From DASRCB01 sp035653295 (GTDB taxonomy: Bacteria > Acidobacteriota > Terriglobia > Bryobacterales > Bryobacteraceae): a stretch of DNA of 27,236 bases. This document shows positions 8,067 through 15,414 of this stretch, in pieces (the stretch's first letter is position 1; every line of letters starts with the position of its first letter). The stretch spans positions 1 to 27,236 of the forward strand of contig DASRCB010000221.1 of assembly GCA_035653295.1 (NCBI GenBank), read 5' to 3'. The notes beneath the pieces are model-generated. The model saw only the letters and a program-made list of their open reading frames with translations, did not search any database and was not told the origin of the DNA. Position numbers and translations under genes: made by a program.

Positions 8067-8147
8067 ATGCTAAACATCGTAGTGACCGTCTGGATGGTGA
8101 TAGCAGTCACCATCACGATCACGGTCCGCTTTAAGCGGCGCCGTTGA
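8067..8147 (+). CDS. 26-aa hydrophobic peptide with basic C-terminus, copy A
   Basis: The ATG at 8067 is preceded 9 nt upstream by a consensus AAGGAGG (8051-8057), the best ribosome binding site in the window. The peptide starts MLNI, continues with a beta-branched hydrophobic core containing VWMVIAV, and ends RFKRRR before TGA. This is the make-up of a single membrane-spanning peptide with a cytoplasmic positive tail. Copy B differs by three conservative or one charge-changing residues plus silent changes (CTA/TTA, GCA/GCC). Indels between copies fall outside this frame. I do not recognise a family. Size, hydrophobicity and tandem duplication resemble type I toxins or small membrane regulators, but that is inference only. 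Confidence 0.7.
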   Translation: MLNIVVTVWMVIAVTITITVRFKRRR

Positions 8148-8161
8148 CTCAAACAGGCGGA

Positions 8162-8179
8162 CCGCCGGGAAACCGGCGG
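8162..8179 (+). terminator. GAAA-tetraloop hairpin after small ORF A
   Basis: CCGCCGG-GAAA-CCGGCGG is a 7-bp stem with a GNRA loop, 14 nt after the TGA. It is followed by the pyrimidine-rich TTCCTCTTTCC. It is plausible as an intrinsic terminator, although the T-run is interrupted. Confidence 0.55.
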
Positions 8180-8328
8180 GTTCCTCTTTCCTCATCATAC
8201 GCCGAAAAGCGGCGAGCCGATAGAACCAGCCGACGTGAGAAGGCAGCGCCTCGGCGGGCACCATTCAACGACAAACGACTTTTCCGGCCGGGAGTGCGTT
8301 AGGACGGTCCATGGCGTCCGAGACGCAA

Positions 8329-8353
8329 CCGGCCCGGGTGGCCCCCGGGCCGG
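8329..8353 (+). promoter_or_regulatory. Perfect 10-bp GC hairpin in leader of small ORF B
   Basis: CCGGCCCGGG-TGGCC-CCCGGGCCGG, the counterpart of 8013-8037. The stem is unchanged and the loop has diverged. It ends 14 nt before the Shine-Dalgarno at 8368-8374. Confidence 0.65.
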
Positions 8354-8382
8354 ATTACTCGGACGGAAAGGAGGGCCACTGG

Positions 8383-8463
8383 ATGTTAAACATCAAAGTG
8401 ACCGTCTGGATGGTGATAGCCCTCACCGTCACGATCACGGTCCGCTTTAAGCGGCGCCGTTGA
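8383..8463 (+). CDS. 26-aa hydrophobic peptide with basic C-terminus, copy B
   Basis: ATG at 8383, with AAGGAGG at 8368-8374 (8 nt spacing), and TGA at 8461-8463. It has the same length as copy A. Residue 5 is Lys where copy A has Val. Later Val/Leu and Ile/Val swaps keep the hydrophobic core, and the end RFKRRR is identical. Third-position silent changes and conservative replacements suggest selection on this frame. The longer overlapping frame through the repeat is broken between the copies by two compensating indels. Function unknown. Confidence 0.7.
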   Translation: MLNIKVTVWMVIALTVTITVRFKRRR

Positions 8464-8477
8464 TCCAAACAGGCGAA

Positions 8478-8497
8478 GCCGCCGGGAAACCGGCGGC
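8478..8497 (+). terminator. GAAA-tetraloop hairpin after small ORF B
   Basis: GCCGCCGG-GAAA-CCGGCGGC is an 8-bp stem, one pair longer than copy A, because both flanking bases differ so as to pair (G-C). It is followed by TCCCTCTTTCTTC. This end-of-stem paired change supports a real RNA hairpin. Confidence 0.58.
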
Positions 8498-8541
8498 TCC
8501 CTCTTTCTTCATCATACGCCGAAAAAGGCCGGGGCGGCAGA

Positions 8542-9051
8542 TCAGTGAATCAGCTCCCAGATCACTGCCAGGTGATGATCATCGTGCTCGGCGACGAAGT
8601 ACAAATGATCCACCAGCCGCATCGGCTGCTTCAGGCGCGGATGCTCGAGAGCGCGGGCGAATGCCTCGGGCTCAAGGTCCTCGGCGCGATTCACGAGCCC
8701 CATTCGGGCCTCGCGGAATCCGGCCAGAATCTCCCGGATGGGGCGCGTATTGTGATTCGCCTCAAAGGTGCGCCGGTTACTCAGGTCGGCCTCGGTCAGC
8801 CCGTCACCAGCGGTAAGGAAATCGTTGAGGCGCGCCATCCATAGCGGCTCGAGGTCGAGCAGATGGCCGGCGTGCTCCTGCGCGGACCATTTGCCGCCCG
8901 GGCGGGAGATGAGGACGTCAACCGGCGTGTCGGCAAGCATTTCGTCCAGCCGCGCCGGGGCGCCGCGCAGCCGGACGCAAATGGTCGAATACCGCTCCAT
9001 GGGAAGCGTGAACTCGAATTTGCGCTCGAACCAGGGCGGAACCCGGCTCAC
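8542..9051 (-). CDS. DinB-like metal-binding four-helix protein
   Basis: A 169-aa DinB/YfiT-type protein (DinB_2 fold). This is a four-helix bundle that binds a divalent metal through three histidines. Some members are thiol transferases; most have no known role. The likely ligands are H63 in EHAGHL and H156/H160 in AEHDDHH, with the family KWSAQE block before the first. The start is GTG at 9051, whose GTGA overlaps the stop of the upstream oxidoreductase, so translation is coupled. It ends the minus-strand operon thiF-yihY-gfo-dinB. The name DinB reflects the fold, not polymerase IV or damage induction. Confidence 0.85.
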   Translation of the reverse strand: MSRVPPWFERKFEFTLPMERYSTICVRLRGAPARLDEMLADTPVDVLISRPGGKWSAQEHAGHLLDLEPLWMARLNDFLTAGDGLTEADLSNRRTFEANHNTRPIREILAGFREARMGLVNRAEDLEPEAFARALEHPRLKQPMRLVDHLYFVAEHDDHHLAVIWELIH

Positions 9052-10496
9052 ACCACGTTGACCTTTTTCTTCGCGGCCACGCTCCGGCGATAGCTCTCTT
9101 CGGTTTTCGCCAGTTGCTGCCAGTACTCAGCCTCGCTCATATCGCGGCCCATGTTCTCGATTTCGGAGAACATGACTTTGCGCTCCTCTCGCATGCACAG
9201 GTTGGAGAGGATCACGCCAATGGAATCGTTAAGGCCAACCTCCAGGTCCGCCTTGGGCCGGCCGCCGGTTTTGCAGTCGTCGAAGTAGCTGGTGAGCTCC
9301 GTCTCTACCGGGTTGCAATCCTCGTCGTCGACCATTACGCCCTTGCTGTAAAGCCACCGCCGCGCAAACTTCATTTCGCGGTTGATGAAGGAGTCATTCG
9401 CGGAAACATCGAGTCCACCTGTCGCGACGGCGAGCGGCAAACCTCTCTGCCCCGCTCCGAGCGCAAACGTCGCGCCCGCGGCGGTCGGCTTCTCCTGAAA
9501 GTGAGGATCGTTGGGCGTACTCACCTTCGCCGTTTCCTTATAGAACAGCGCCGTGGGCATGGTGACCTCGCCATCGCCGATGGTGATCTCCAGGCTGCCG
9601 CCGGTCCCCATGATGCATTCCCCGAATTCGGGCCTGCTGCTCGCAAGATACGGCAGGTGCGCGTTGGTCGAAATCGAGGTGTAGATCAGCTTCTGGTTCT
9701 TCGGGTATTTGTAGATGAGCTGGATATTGTCGAAGACGTCGCGGCCATCCTTCCAGGTATCGAGGCCGCCGAGGCCCATGACGAAATCGGGCCGGGAGCC
9801 GAACATCCAGTCCGCCACGTCCACCTGGTGCGAGGCCAGCTCGGCCGCCAGGCCGCCGGAATACTCCTGATACAGACGCCAGTTGAATCCGCGCATGACC
9901 CAGCCCGGATTTCGGTGCCACTGCGCCTGGACGTGGGTTACGTCGCCGAGCAGCCCCTTGTCCACCATCTGCTTTGCGATCTGGTAGAACTTGCTGTAGC
10001 GTCGCTGCAGACCAACCTGGAGGACCTGTTTCGGATGCTGCGCCGCCAGCGCGCGGAGCGCGTGTACTTCGTACGGCTTGAATACCAGGCTCTTTTCGCA
10101 AAAGGTGTGCTTGCCGGCCTGGAGCGAGTCGTAAGTGACCCGGTAATGCTCGAACAGCGGCACGGCGATGATGGTCGCCTCCACGTTCTTGTCCGCGAGC
10201 AACTGGCGGTAGTCGCTGTATTTCGTTGGATTGCTGCCGATCGTTTCCGCCGCCTGGTTCAGTTTGGCGTCGGCAAGATCACAGACCGCGACACAGCGGC
10301 CGTTGGTCACCTTGCGCAGGTGCTTCAGCAGATAACCGCCGCGGCCCCCGGTCCCAATGACGCCATAGGCGACCTGATCGCCGGCGGTGCGCGCAGGGTT
10401 GACATTGGGTGCGCCCTGGACGGTCGCAGCCAGCGCTGCAGCCGCGGCGGCCGTTTTCATCACGTCGCGACGGGAGACATCGTGGGAATCGGACAT
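9048..10496 (-). CDS. Tat-exported Gfo/Idh/MocA family oxidoreductase
   Basis: A 482-aa NAD(P)-dependent oxidoreductase of the Gfo/Idh/MocA superfamily, usually acting on sugars, inositols or glycosides. The N-terminus has a twin-arginine signal, SRRDVMK (8-14), then an Ala-rich hydrophobic stretch. The Rossmann glycine motif is GTGGRGG (48-54). The EKP-like motif reads CEKS (133-136), with Ser in place of Pro. The start is ATG at 10496, preceded by AGGAG at good spacing; an in-frame start further upstream is not supported. Tat-exported members are common in Acidobacteriota and Planctomycetes, and they bind cofactor before export. The substrate is unknown. It overlaps the DinB-like gene by 4 bp. 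Confidence 0.9.
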   Translation of the reverse strand: MSDSHDVSRRDVMKTAAAAAALAATVQGAPNVNPARTAGDQVAYGVIGTGGRGGYLLKHLRKVTNGRCVAVCDLADAKLNQAAETIGSNPTKYSDYRQLLADKNVEATIIAVPLFEHYRVTYDSLQAGKHTFCEKSLVFKPYEVHALRALAAQHPKQVLQVGLQRRYSKFYQIAKQMVDKGLLGDVTHVQAQWHRNPGWVMRGFNWRLYQEYSGGLAAELASHQVDVADWMFGSRPDFVMGLGGLDTWKDGRDVFDNIQLIYKYPKNQKLIYTSISTNAHLPYLASSRPEFGECIMGTGGSLEITIGDGEVTMPTALFYKETAKVSTPNDPHFQEKPTAAGATFALGAGQRGLPLAVATGGLDVSANDSFINREMKFARRWLYSKGVMVDDEDCNPVETELTSYFDDCKTGGRPKADLEVGLNDSIGVILSNLCMREERKVMFSEIENMGRDMSEAEYWQQLAKTEESYRRSVAAKKKVNVV

Positions 10497-10533
10497 GGGT
10501 TCTCCTGGCACTCTGAGGGGACTAAATTTCACT

Positions 10534-11385
10534 CTATAACACCGCACGGTGCGCGGCGCTTCGCCGGGCGGACCACTCGGCGCCGGCGAGAATCAGCATC
10601 GCGCCGAGAAAGCTCCAAAGCACCAGCGCAACGCCATACTCGAACATCCACCCGTATTCCTTCTGAAGCCTGGCGCTGAGCCACGGCCAGGTGAGCAGAT
10701 TGACGTACTTGAGCCCTTCCAGCAACAGGCCGACGACAATTGCCGCGGGGAGCACTTCGCGCGGGCGAATGCGTCCGTTGGGGAGTTTCCAGTAAATGAG
10801 AAAGAGAATCAAAATCGAAATGGGCACTGCGGCCAGCTTGAATACGACCGTCATGGCCAGCGCGCCGATCCAGCTCCGCGCGCCCGACCACCAGGCGCTG
10901 TTCAGGGCAGTAAGCGTGGTCGAGACGAGCATCAGCGCACCGCAGGCAAAAATGAGGGCGTAGCTGACGAGCTGGTTCCGGAGGAAACTCCGGTTCGTGG
11001 CGAAACCCCAGGCGCGGTTCAGCGCCACCTCCATTGGTTCGAAGATGCCGTTCGCGGTGAACAGCAGCAGCAGTACGGAAACGTAGTGAAACCGGGCGTG
11101 ATAGTAGATGGTGGGCTGGAGGTTGAGTTCCAGGTACCGGCTCAGCGTTGCCGGGAGATAGTCGCTCAACGCGAAATAGATCGCATCAACGGCGGACTTC
11201 CAGTGCAGCAGGCGGCTGCACACGGAAGTCATCACCAGAAGCATGGGATAGAACGACAGCAGGACATTAGCGGCGATCGAAAACGCGTAGACGTGAACTT
11301 CCGTGCGGGTCCAGTAATCGACGGTCGGCAACCCGGCGCGCCAGTTCACCCAGGCGGGAGGCGCGGGCTGCGAAGGCGCTGCCAT
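10534..11385 (-). CDS. YihY/BrkB-family inner membrane protein
   Basis: A 283-aa multi-pass membrane protein of the YihY/virulence factor BrkB family (once called RNase BN). The cytosolic N-terminus is followed by about six hydrophobic segments: roughly 30-55, 95-115, 135-160, 180-205, 212-232 and 250-272. The family-like features are the VYAFSIAANVLLSFYPMLL entry, the FEPMEVALNRAWG block around 115-127, and the acidic-aromatic late segment. The molecular function is not settled; transport or envelope roles have been suggested for the family. Its ATG overlaps the thiF-like stop by one base (TGATG), and the oxidoreductase follows 37 bp later. Confidence 0.88.
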   Translation of the reverse strand: MAAPSQPAPPAWVNWRAGLPTVDYWTRTEVHVYAFSIAANVLLSFYPMLLVMTSVCSRLLHWKSAVDAIYFALSDYLPATLSRYLELNLQPTIYYHARFHYVSVLLLLFTANGIFEPMEVALNRAWGFATNRSFLRNQLVSYALIFACGALMLVSTTLTALNSAWWSGARSWIGALAMTVVFKLAAVPISILILFLIYWKLPNGRIRPREVLPAAIVVGLLLEGLKYVNLLTWPWLSARLQKEYGWMFEYGVALVLWSFLGAMLILAGAEWSARRSAAHRAVL

Positions 11386-12401
11386 CAGCCACCGATGTAG
11401 CGCGCGTACACGCTCCGCGCGACGCCGGGATCGGTGGTGCCCTTCACGATCACGCGCCCGTCCGGGAAAACGGTCAAAACCCAGGGCGGCGTTTCGAACC
11501 GCAGGGCGAAGCCGTTTTCGCGCACCGGACCGATGCGGGCCAGACGCTCGGCAAGTTCGGACAGGTCCACCGGACGCGCGTGCTCATGAATCTGGACGGC
11601 GTCCCGGCCACACATGCTTACAGGCGTTCGCCGGGAGTTGTTCAGATACGTGAATTCGTGACGCGCACAGGCGCGGCACTTCGGGTCCCGCGCCGGATTC
11701 GAGATCTGCCGAAGTTCGCCGCTCCAGACGTCGACCGTCGTCAGCAGGCGCGGAGCATCGCCGGTCACAATCAGCTTCAGGGCGGCCGCGACCTGCAGGC
11801 TGGCGACCAGCGAGGTGGCCGGTCCGAGCACTCCCGCGGTCTCGCAGGTCGGCTGAGCTCCCGAGGGAGGATCGGGATAGACGCAGGCCAGGCACGCCGT
11901 CCGGCCTGGAATCACGGCCATAGCGAGGCCGTAGCTTCCGACCGCAGCCCCGTAAATCCAGGGCACATTCTCCCGCGCCGAGTAATCGTTGATCAGGTAT
12001 CGCGTTTCGAAATTGTCCGTGCCGTCGAGAATGAGATCCACGCCGGACAGCAGTTCCCCGGCGTTCGCCGCGGTCAAATCGGCGACCTCGGCCTCGACGC
12101 GGACACCGGAATTGATGCGCGCCAGGCGCGCGCGCGCGGCGATCGCCTTGGGCAAGGCCGCGGCCGCGTCCGATTCTTCGAAGAGCCACTGCCGCTGCAG
12201 ATTGCTGGCTTCGACGTAATCGCGGTCGATGATGCGCAGCAAGCCGGCGCCCGCGCGCGCCAGAGCAGCCGCCTGGAACGAACCCAGAGCGCCGCAACCT
12301 ACCAGTGCGATGCGGGCGTCTATTATTCGTTGCTGGCCGGCTTCGCCGATGGCGGAGAACCGAATCTGCCTCGAATAACGGTCCCGATCGCGCTCCAGCA
12401 T
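11385..12401 (-). CDS. ThiF/MoeB/HesA-family adenylyltransferase (E1-like)
   Basis: A 338-aa enzyme that adenylates the C-terminal glycine of a ubiquitin-like sulfur carrier (MoaD or ThiS) for molybdopterin or thiamine synthesis. Counting from the ATG at 12401, it has the nucleotide loop GCGALG (35-40) and the ATP-binding SNLQRQ (66-71). It also has DGTDN (126-130), the zinc pairs CLAC (170/173) and CRAC (242/245), and a candidate catalytic Cys186 in PTCETAG. The roughly 75-residue C-terminal tail starting MCGRDAVQ takes the place of a rhodanese domain. A TACCAT box lies 8 nt before the ATG. No other Moco or thiamine genes are nearby, so MoeB versus ThiF is undecided. Confidence 0.88.
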   Translation of the reverse strand: MLERDRDRYSRQIRFSAIGEAGQQRIIDARIALVGCGALGSFQAAALARAGAGLLRIIDRDYVEASNLQRQWLFEESDAAAALPKAIAARARLARINSGVRVEAEVADLTAANAGELLSGVDLILDGTDNFETRYLINDYSARENVPWIYGAAVGSYGLAMAVIPGRTACLACVYPDPPSGAQPTCETAGVLGPATSLVASLQVAAALKLIVTGDAPRLLTTVDVWSGELRQISNPARDPKCRACARHEFTYLNNSRRTPVSMCGRDAVQIHEHARPVDLSELAERLARIGPVRENGFALRFETPPWVLTVFPDGRVIVKGTTDPGVARSVYARYIGG

Positions 12402-12409
12402 TCCATTCG

Positions 12410-12415
12410 ATGGTA
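12410..12415 (-). promoter_or_regulatory. TACCAT box before the ThiF-like start
   Basis: TACCAT on the minus strand ends 8 nt before the ATG at 12401, in the short region shared with bamA. No strong Shine-Dalgarno or -35 was seen. It fits the TANNNT pattern found at other operon heads here. Confidence 0.4.
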
Positions 12416-12473
12416 ACAACGGCTGGCGTTTGTCGACGCTCGCGGAGGTCGCAGTTCAAACTTATCCATGCGC

Positions 12474-12479
12474 TATGAT
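12474..12479 (+). promoter_or_regulatory. TATGAT box before the bamA-like start
   Basis: TATGAT ends exactly 7 nt before an in-frame ATG at 12487. There is no Shine-Dalgarno before 12487 or before the other in-frame starts. This is a candidate -10 of a leaderless transcript, and it helps choose the start. Confidence 0.45.
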
Positions 12480-12486
12480 GGCGCTG

Positions 12487-15414
12487 ATGCCGATTCCGCC
12501 GGCAGCGCGTATGCGTGTGGCCGCGCTGCTGGCCCTGCTTTGCGCGCCCGGTTTTGCCGCAGGTCAGAACTGGGACGGCCGTCGGATCACAGCCATTCAT
12601 TTCGAGCCATCGCTGCAGCCCCTGCCCGACACCCAGCTTTTCGCGCTCCTGCCGCTGAAGCAGGGCGATACTTACACCTCTGCAGATATCCGCCGGGCAA
12701 TTCAACGGCTTTACGCCACCGGCGAATATACCGACATCGCCGTGGACGCCAGCGCGGACGGCCAGGGAGTGTTGCTGCGTTTTATTACCACGCAGGCCAC
12801 CTTCGTCGGGGAAGTCGGCGTGCGCGGCGCCGCGGAGCCGCCGGGCGACGGCCAACTGGAAACCGCGAGCAGGCTGGAACTGGGCACGCGATTCGTGTCA
12901 CAGCAGGTGCAGCAGGCGGTCGAGAACATGCAGGATGCGCTGCGCCGAAACGGACTCTACAAGGCTGCTATCGAGCCGGTCCGGACGCCGCACCCGCTTA
13001 CGCAGCAGATGGACATCGATTTCGACATCGACTCCGGAAAGCGCGCTCGCTTCGACGGGATTCAGGTCACCGGGAATCCGCAGCGCACGGTGGCGGAGAT
13101 CATCCACAGCAGCGGCTGGCGATGGCCGTGGAACGGGCCATGGCGAACCGTTACCGATGCGCGCGTGCAGTCGGGAGTGGACTCGATTCGCGGCTGGTAT
13201 CAAAAGAAGGACCGGCTGCTGGCTCACGTTACGCTCACCCGGCTCGATTTTCATCCCGAGACGAACCGTGTTACTCCCACCCTCGACATCAATGCCGGCC
13301 CGCTGGTCCGGGTGAATGTCTCCGGCGCACGCATCTCCCAGGGACGGCTGCGCAGCATGCTGCCGATTTACCAGGAGCGGGCCGTGGATGAGGACCTGCT
13401 GATCGAGGGCTCCAACAGCCTGGTGGAGTACATGCAGTCGCACGGCTACTTCGATGCACGCGCGAGGTATACCACCCACACCGACCGCTCGGGCGAGGAG
13501 GAGATCACGTACGAGGTAGAACGGGGCGGCCGCCATAAGTTCGTGCTGCTGAAAATCAGCGGTAATCGCTACTTCACGACCGCGACCATTCGCGAGCGTA
13601 TGTATCTGGAGCCGGCGCGCTTCATTCGTTACCCGCGCGGGCGCTACAGCCGGGAGTACGTGGAGCGCGACCTCGACGCAATTCGCGATCTTTACCGTTC
13701 GAACGGCTTTCGTGACGTGCAGGTGACCGGAAAGACGGTTGACAATTACGGCGGGAAGCCCGACCATCTCGCGGTATTCATCAACATTGAAGAAGGACCG
13801 CAATGGTTCGTGTCGCGCCTGATACTGAACGGGGTTTCCCCGGAAGACGCGCCGCGGATCAGGCCGCTGCTGCACTGCACCGAGGGACAGCCTTTTTCCG
13901 AGCTCAACGTAGCATCCGATCGCGATGCAATTCTCGACTATTACTACAACAATGGCTATCAGAACGCGAGGTTCGACTATGTCGCGCGGGCGAACCCGAC
14001 GGAAGCCAACCACATGGAGGTGACCTTTAACGTTACGCCTGGAGAGCGGCGCTTCGTACGTCGCGTTATTGTGATGGGGCTCGACCGCACCAACCCTGAC
14101 TTAGTTGATTCGCGTATCACTCTCCGCCCAGGAGATCCCATTTCGGCGGCGCAGATGAACGAGAGCCAGCGCCGGCTTTACGATCTCGGGATCTTCTCGA
14201 AAGTGCAGACGGCGCTGCAGAACCCGGACGGCGATGAACCGAGCAAGTATGTTCTGTACGACGTCGAGGAGGCGCACAAGTACTCGATGAACGTCGGCTT
14301 CGGCGCGACCATCGGCCGCATTGGCGGGGGAACAACGGACCTGAATTCGCCGGCCGGAACCACCGGTTTTGCGCCGCGCGTCTCACTGGGCGTTTCTCGA
14401 ATCAACGTTCTGGGGCTCGCGAACACGGTCAGCGTGCAGACGTTGCTGTCGACCTTCGAGCAGCGTGGGCTATTGAGTTATCTGGCGCCGCAAATCTTCG
14501 GCAGACAGAACCTCGATTTGCAGTTTACGGGCTTGTATGAGTACACGCGCGACGTGCGCACCTTTACGGCCCGCCGCTACGAGGCTTCGGTGCAATTGAG
14601 CCAGCATTTTACGCGGGCGCTGACTCTGGCTTACCGCCTCGCCTTCCGGCGCTCGTACATAATCGGGACGCCGCTCATCAGCCCGGAACTGCTGCCGCTG
14701 CTCAGCCAGCCGGTGCGCGTGGGGGCCGTGTCCACGAGCATCATCTACGATCGGCGCGAGAATCCAATCGATCCGCACCGCGGCATTTACAATACCGTCG
14801 ATCTGGCGCTGGCGTCGCCGGCGCTCGGTTCCCAGACCGGCTACGGCCGCATTACCGCGCGCAACGCCACGTATCACCCCATCGGCCGGAATCTCGTGTT
14901 CGCGAGACAAACGCAGTTCGGCGATCTCGAGCGGTATTCGGGACTCATCACCATACCGCTGGCGGAGCGCTTCTTCTCAGGAGGCGCGGACAGCGAGCGA
15001 GGCTTCCCTGATTATCAGGCCGGGCCGCGAGACCCGAAGACCGGCTTCCCCATCGGCGGCACCGCCTATTTCTTCGATACCGAGGAACTCAGGTTTCCGC
15101 TGATCGGGGACAATATCGGTGGCGTGCTGTTCCATGATATGGGGAACGTCTACACGAATCTGGGCGCCCTCAGCCTGCGCTATCACCAGAACAATTTGCA
15201 GGACTTCGATTACGCCGTGCAGACCGGCGGCTTCGGAATCCGCTATCGCACACCGATCGGCCCCATTCGCCTCGACCTTGCCTTCAGCCCCAATTCGCCG
15301 CGGTTCTTCGGGTATCACGGCACCTATGAGCAACTGCTGTTCGGCACGGGAACGCCCGAACTGCAGCGCATCAGCCGTTTTCAGTTTCATTTCTCTCTGG
15401 GGCAAACGTTCTGA
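12487..15414 (+). CDS. bamA: BamA-like Omp85 outer membrane assembly protein with seven POTRA repeats
   Basis: Omp85 proteins insert beta-barrels into the outer membrane. A signal peptide (core VAALLALLCAPG) leads into about seven beta-alpha-alpha-beta-beta POTRA units. They begin near residues 28, 108, 190, 277, 353, 442 and 524 from the 12487 start, and each ends in a VxFxIxxGxxxxV-like strand. Canonical BamA has five. The C-terminal 16-stranded barrel region includes the Omp85-type GGADSERGFPDY block near 835 and ends in alternating aromatic strands with a terminal Phe (FSLGQTF), as in outer-membrane barrels. The start could also be ATG 12511, or TTG 12430. It is 975 aa, longer than typical BamA (about 800). 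The stop overlaps the next start. TamA is the main alternative name, but seven POTRAs and length favour BamA. Confidence 0.9.
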   Translation: MPIPPAARMRVAALLALLCAPGFAAGQNWDGRRITAIHFEPSLQPLPDTQLFALLPLKQGDTYTSADIRRAIQRLYATGEYTDIAVDASADGQGVLLRFITTQATFVGEVGVRGAAEPPGDGQLETASRLELGTRFVSQQVQQAVENMQDALRRNGLYKAAIEPVRTPHPLTQQMDIDFDIDSGKRARFDGIQVTGNPQRTVAEIIHSSGWRWPWNGPWRTVTDARVQSGVDSIRGWYQKKDRLLAHVTLTRLDFHPETNRVTPTLDINAGPLVRVNVSGARISQGRLRSMLPIYQERAVDEDLLIEGSNSLVEYMQSHGYFDARARYTTHTDRSGEEEITYEVERGGRHKFVLLKISGNRYFTTATIRERMYLEPARFIRYPRGRYSREYVERDLDAIRDLYRSNGFRDVQVTGKTVDNYGGKPDHLAVFINIEEGPQWFVSRLILNGVSPEDAPRIRPLLHCTEGQPFSELNVASDRDAILDYYYNNGYQNARFDYVARANPTEANHMEVTFNVTPGERRFVRRVIVMGLDRTNPDLVDSRITLRPGDPISAAQMNESQRRLYDLGIFSKVQTALQNPDGDEPSKYVLYDVEEAHKYSMNVGFGATIGRIGGGTTDLNSPAGTTGFAPRVSLGVSRINVLGLANTVSVQTLLSTFEQRGLLSYLAPQIFGRQNLDLQFTGLYEYTRDVRTFTARRYEASVQLSQHFTRALTLAYRLAFRRSYIIGTPLISPELLPLLSQPVRVGAVSTSIIYDRRENPIDPHRGIYNTVDLALASPALGSQTGYGRITARNATYHPIGRNLVFARQTQFGDLERYSGLITIPLAERFFSGGADSERGFPDYQAGPRDPKTGFPIGGTAYFFDTEELRFPLIGDNIGGVLFHDMGNVYTNLGALSLRYHQNNLQDFDYAVQTGGFGIRYRTPIGPIRLDLAFSPNSPRFFGYHGTYEQLLFGTGTPELQRISRFQFHFSLGQTF

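Larger units (their letters stand above)
7941..8208 (+). repeat. Tandem module, copy A (structured leader, 26-aa ORF, hairpin)
   Basis: About 268 bp, running from CACCATTC to CATACGCCGAAAA, aligns with copy B (8259-8525) at roughly nine positions in ten by eye. The copies are separated by about 50 unrelated bp. The repeat contains a short hairpin, a 10-bp GC hairpin, a strong Shine-Dalgarno, a 26-codon ORF and a GAAA-loop hairpin. No transposase, inverted terminal repeats or target duplications are visible, so this looks like a gene duplication and not an insertion sequence. Confidence 0.92.
8259..8525 (+). repeat. Tandem module, copy B (structured leader, 26-aa ORF, hairpin)
   Basis: Second copy of the module at 7941-8208, same orientation. 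It keeps the short GGACG/CGTCC hairpin (8302-8319), the 10-bp hairpin, the AAGGAGG, the ORF length to the codon, and the GAAA-loop hairpin. It ends 16 bp before the stop of the convergent DinB-like gene. Confidence 0.92.

Noticed and set aside
7949..8134. A longer His-rich frame (ending in His/Asp repeats) overlapping small ORF A, with a relative at 8235-8450 in copy B.
   Set aside because: The two copies differ by indels inside this frame, so the middle is read in different frames. The start has no ribosome site, while the 26-codon frame has a perfect one and no indels.
7052..8152. Long N-terminal extension of the FAH-family frame on the minus strand.
   Set aside because: It is antisense to the well-supported desaturase and the small-ORF module, has no family similarity, and the conserved FAH domain begins at the ATG at 7051.
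7941..8525. CRISPR array or insertion sequence as explanation for the repeats.
   Set aside because: Only two long copies with a 50-bp gap, no short regular repeats, no cas genes, no transposase and no terminal inverted repeats.
9114..10679. 521-codon plus-strand open frame.
   Set aside because: It is antisense to the Gfo/Idh/MocA gene and shows no motifs; long antisense frames are expected in GC-rich coding DNA.
12430..12486. TTG at 12430 or ATG at 12475 as bamA start.
   Set aside because: They would put a long polar stretch before the signal peptide and would leave the TATGAT box inside the gene; the ATG at 12487 fits both the signal peptide and the box.
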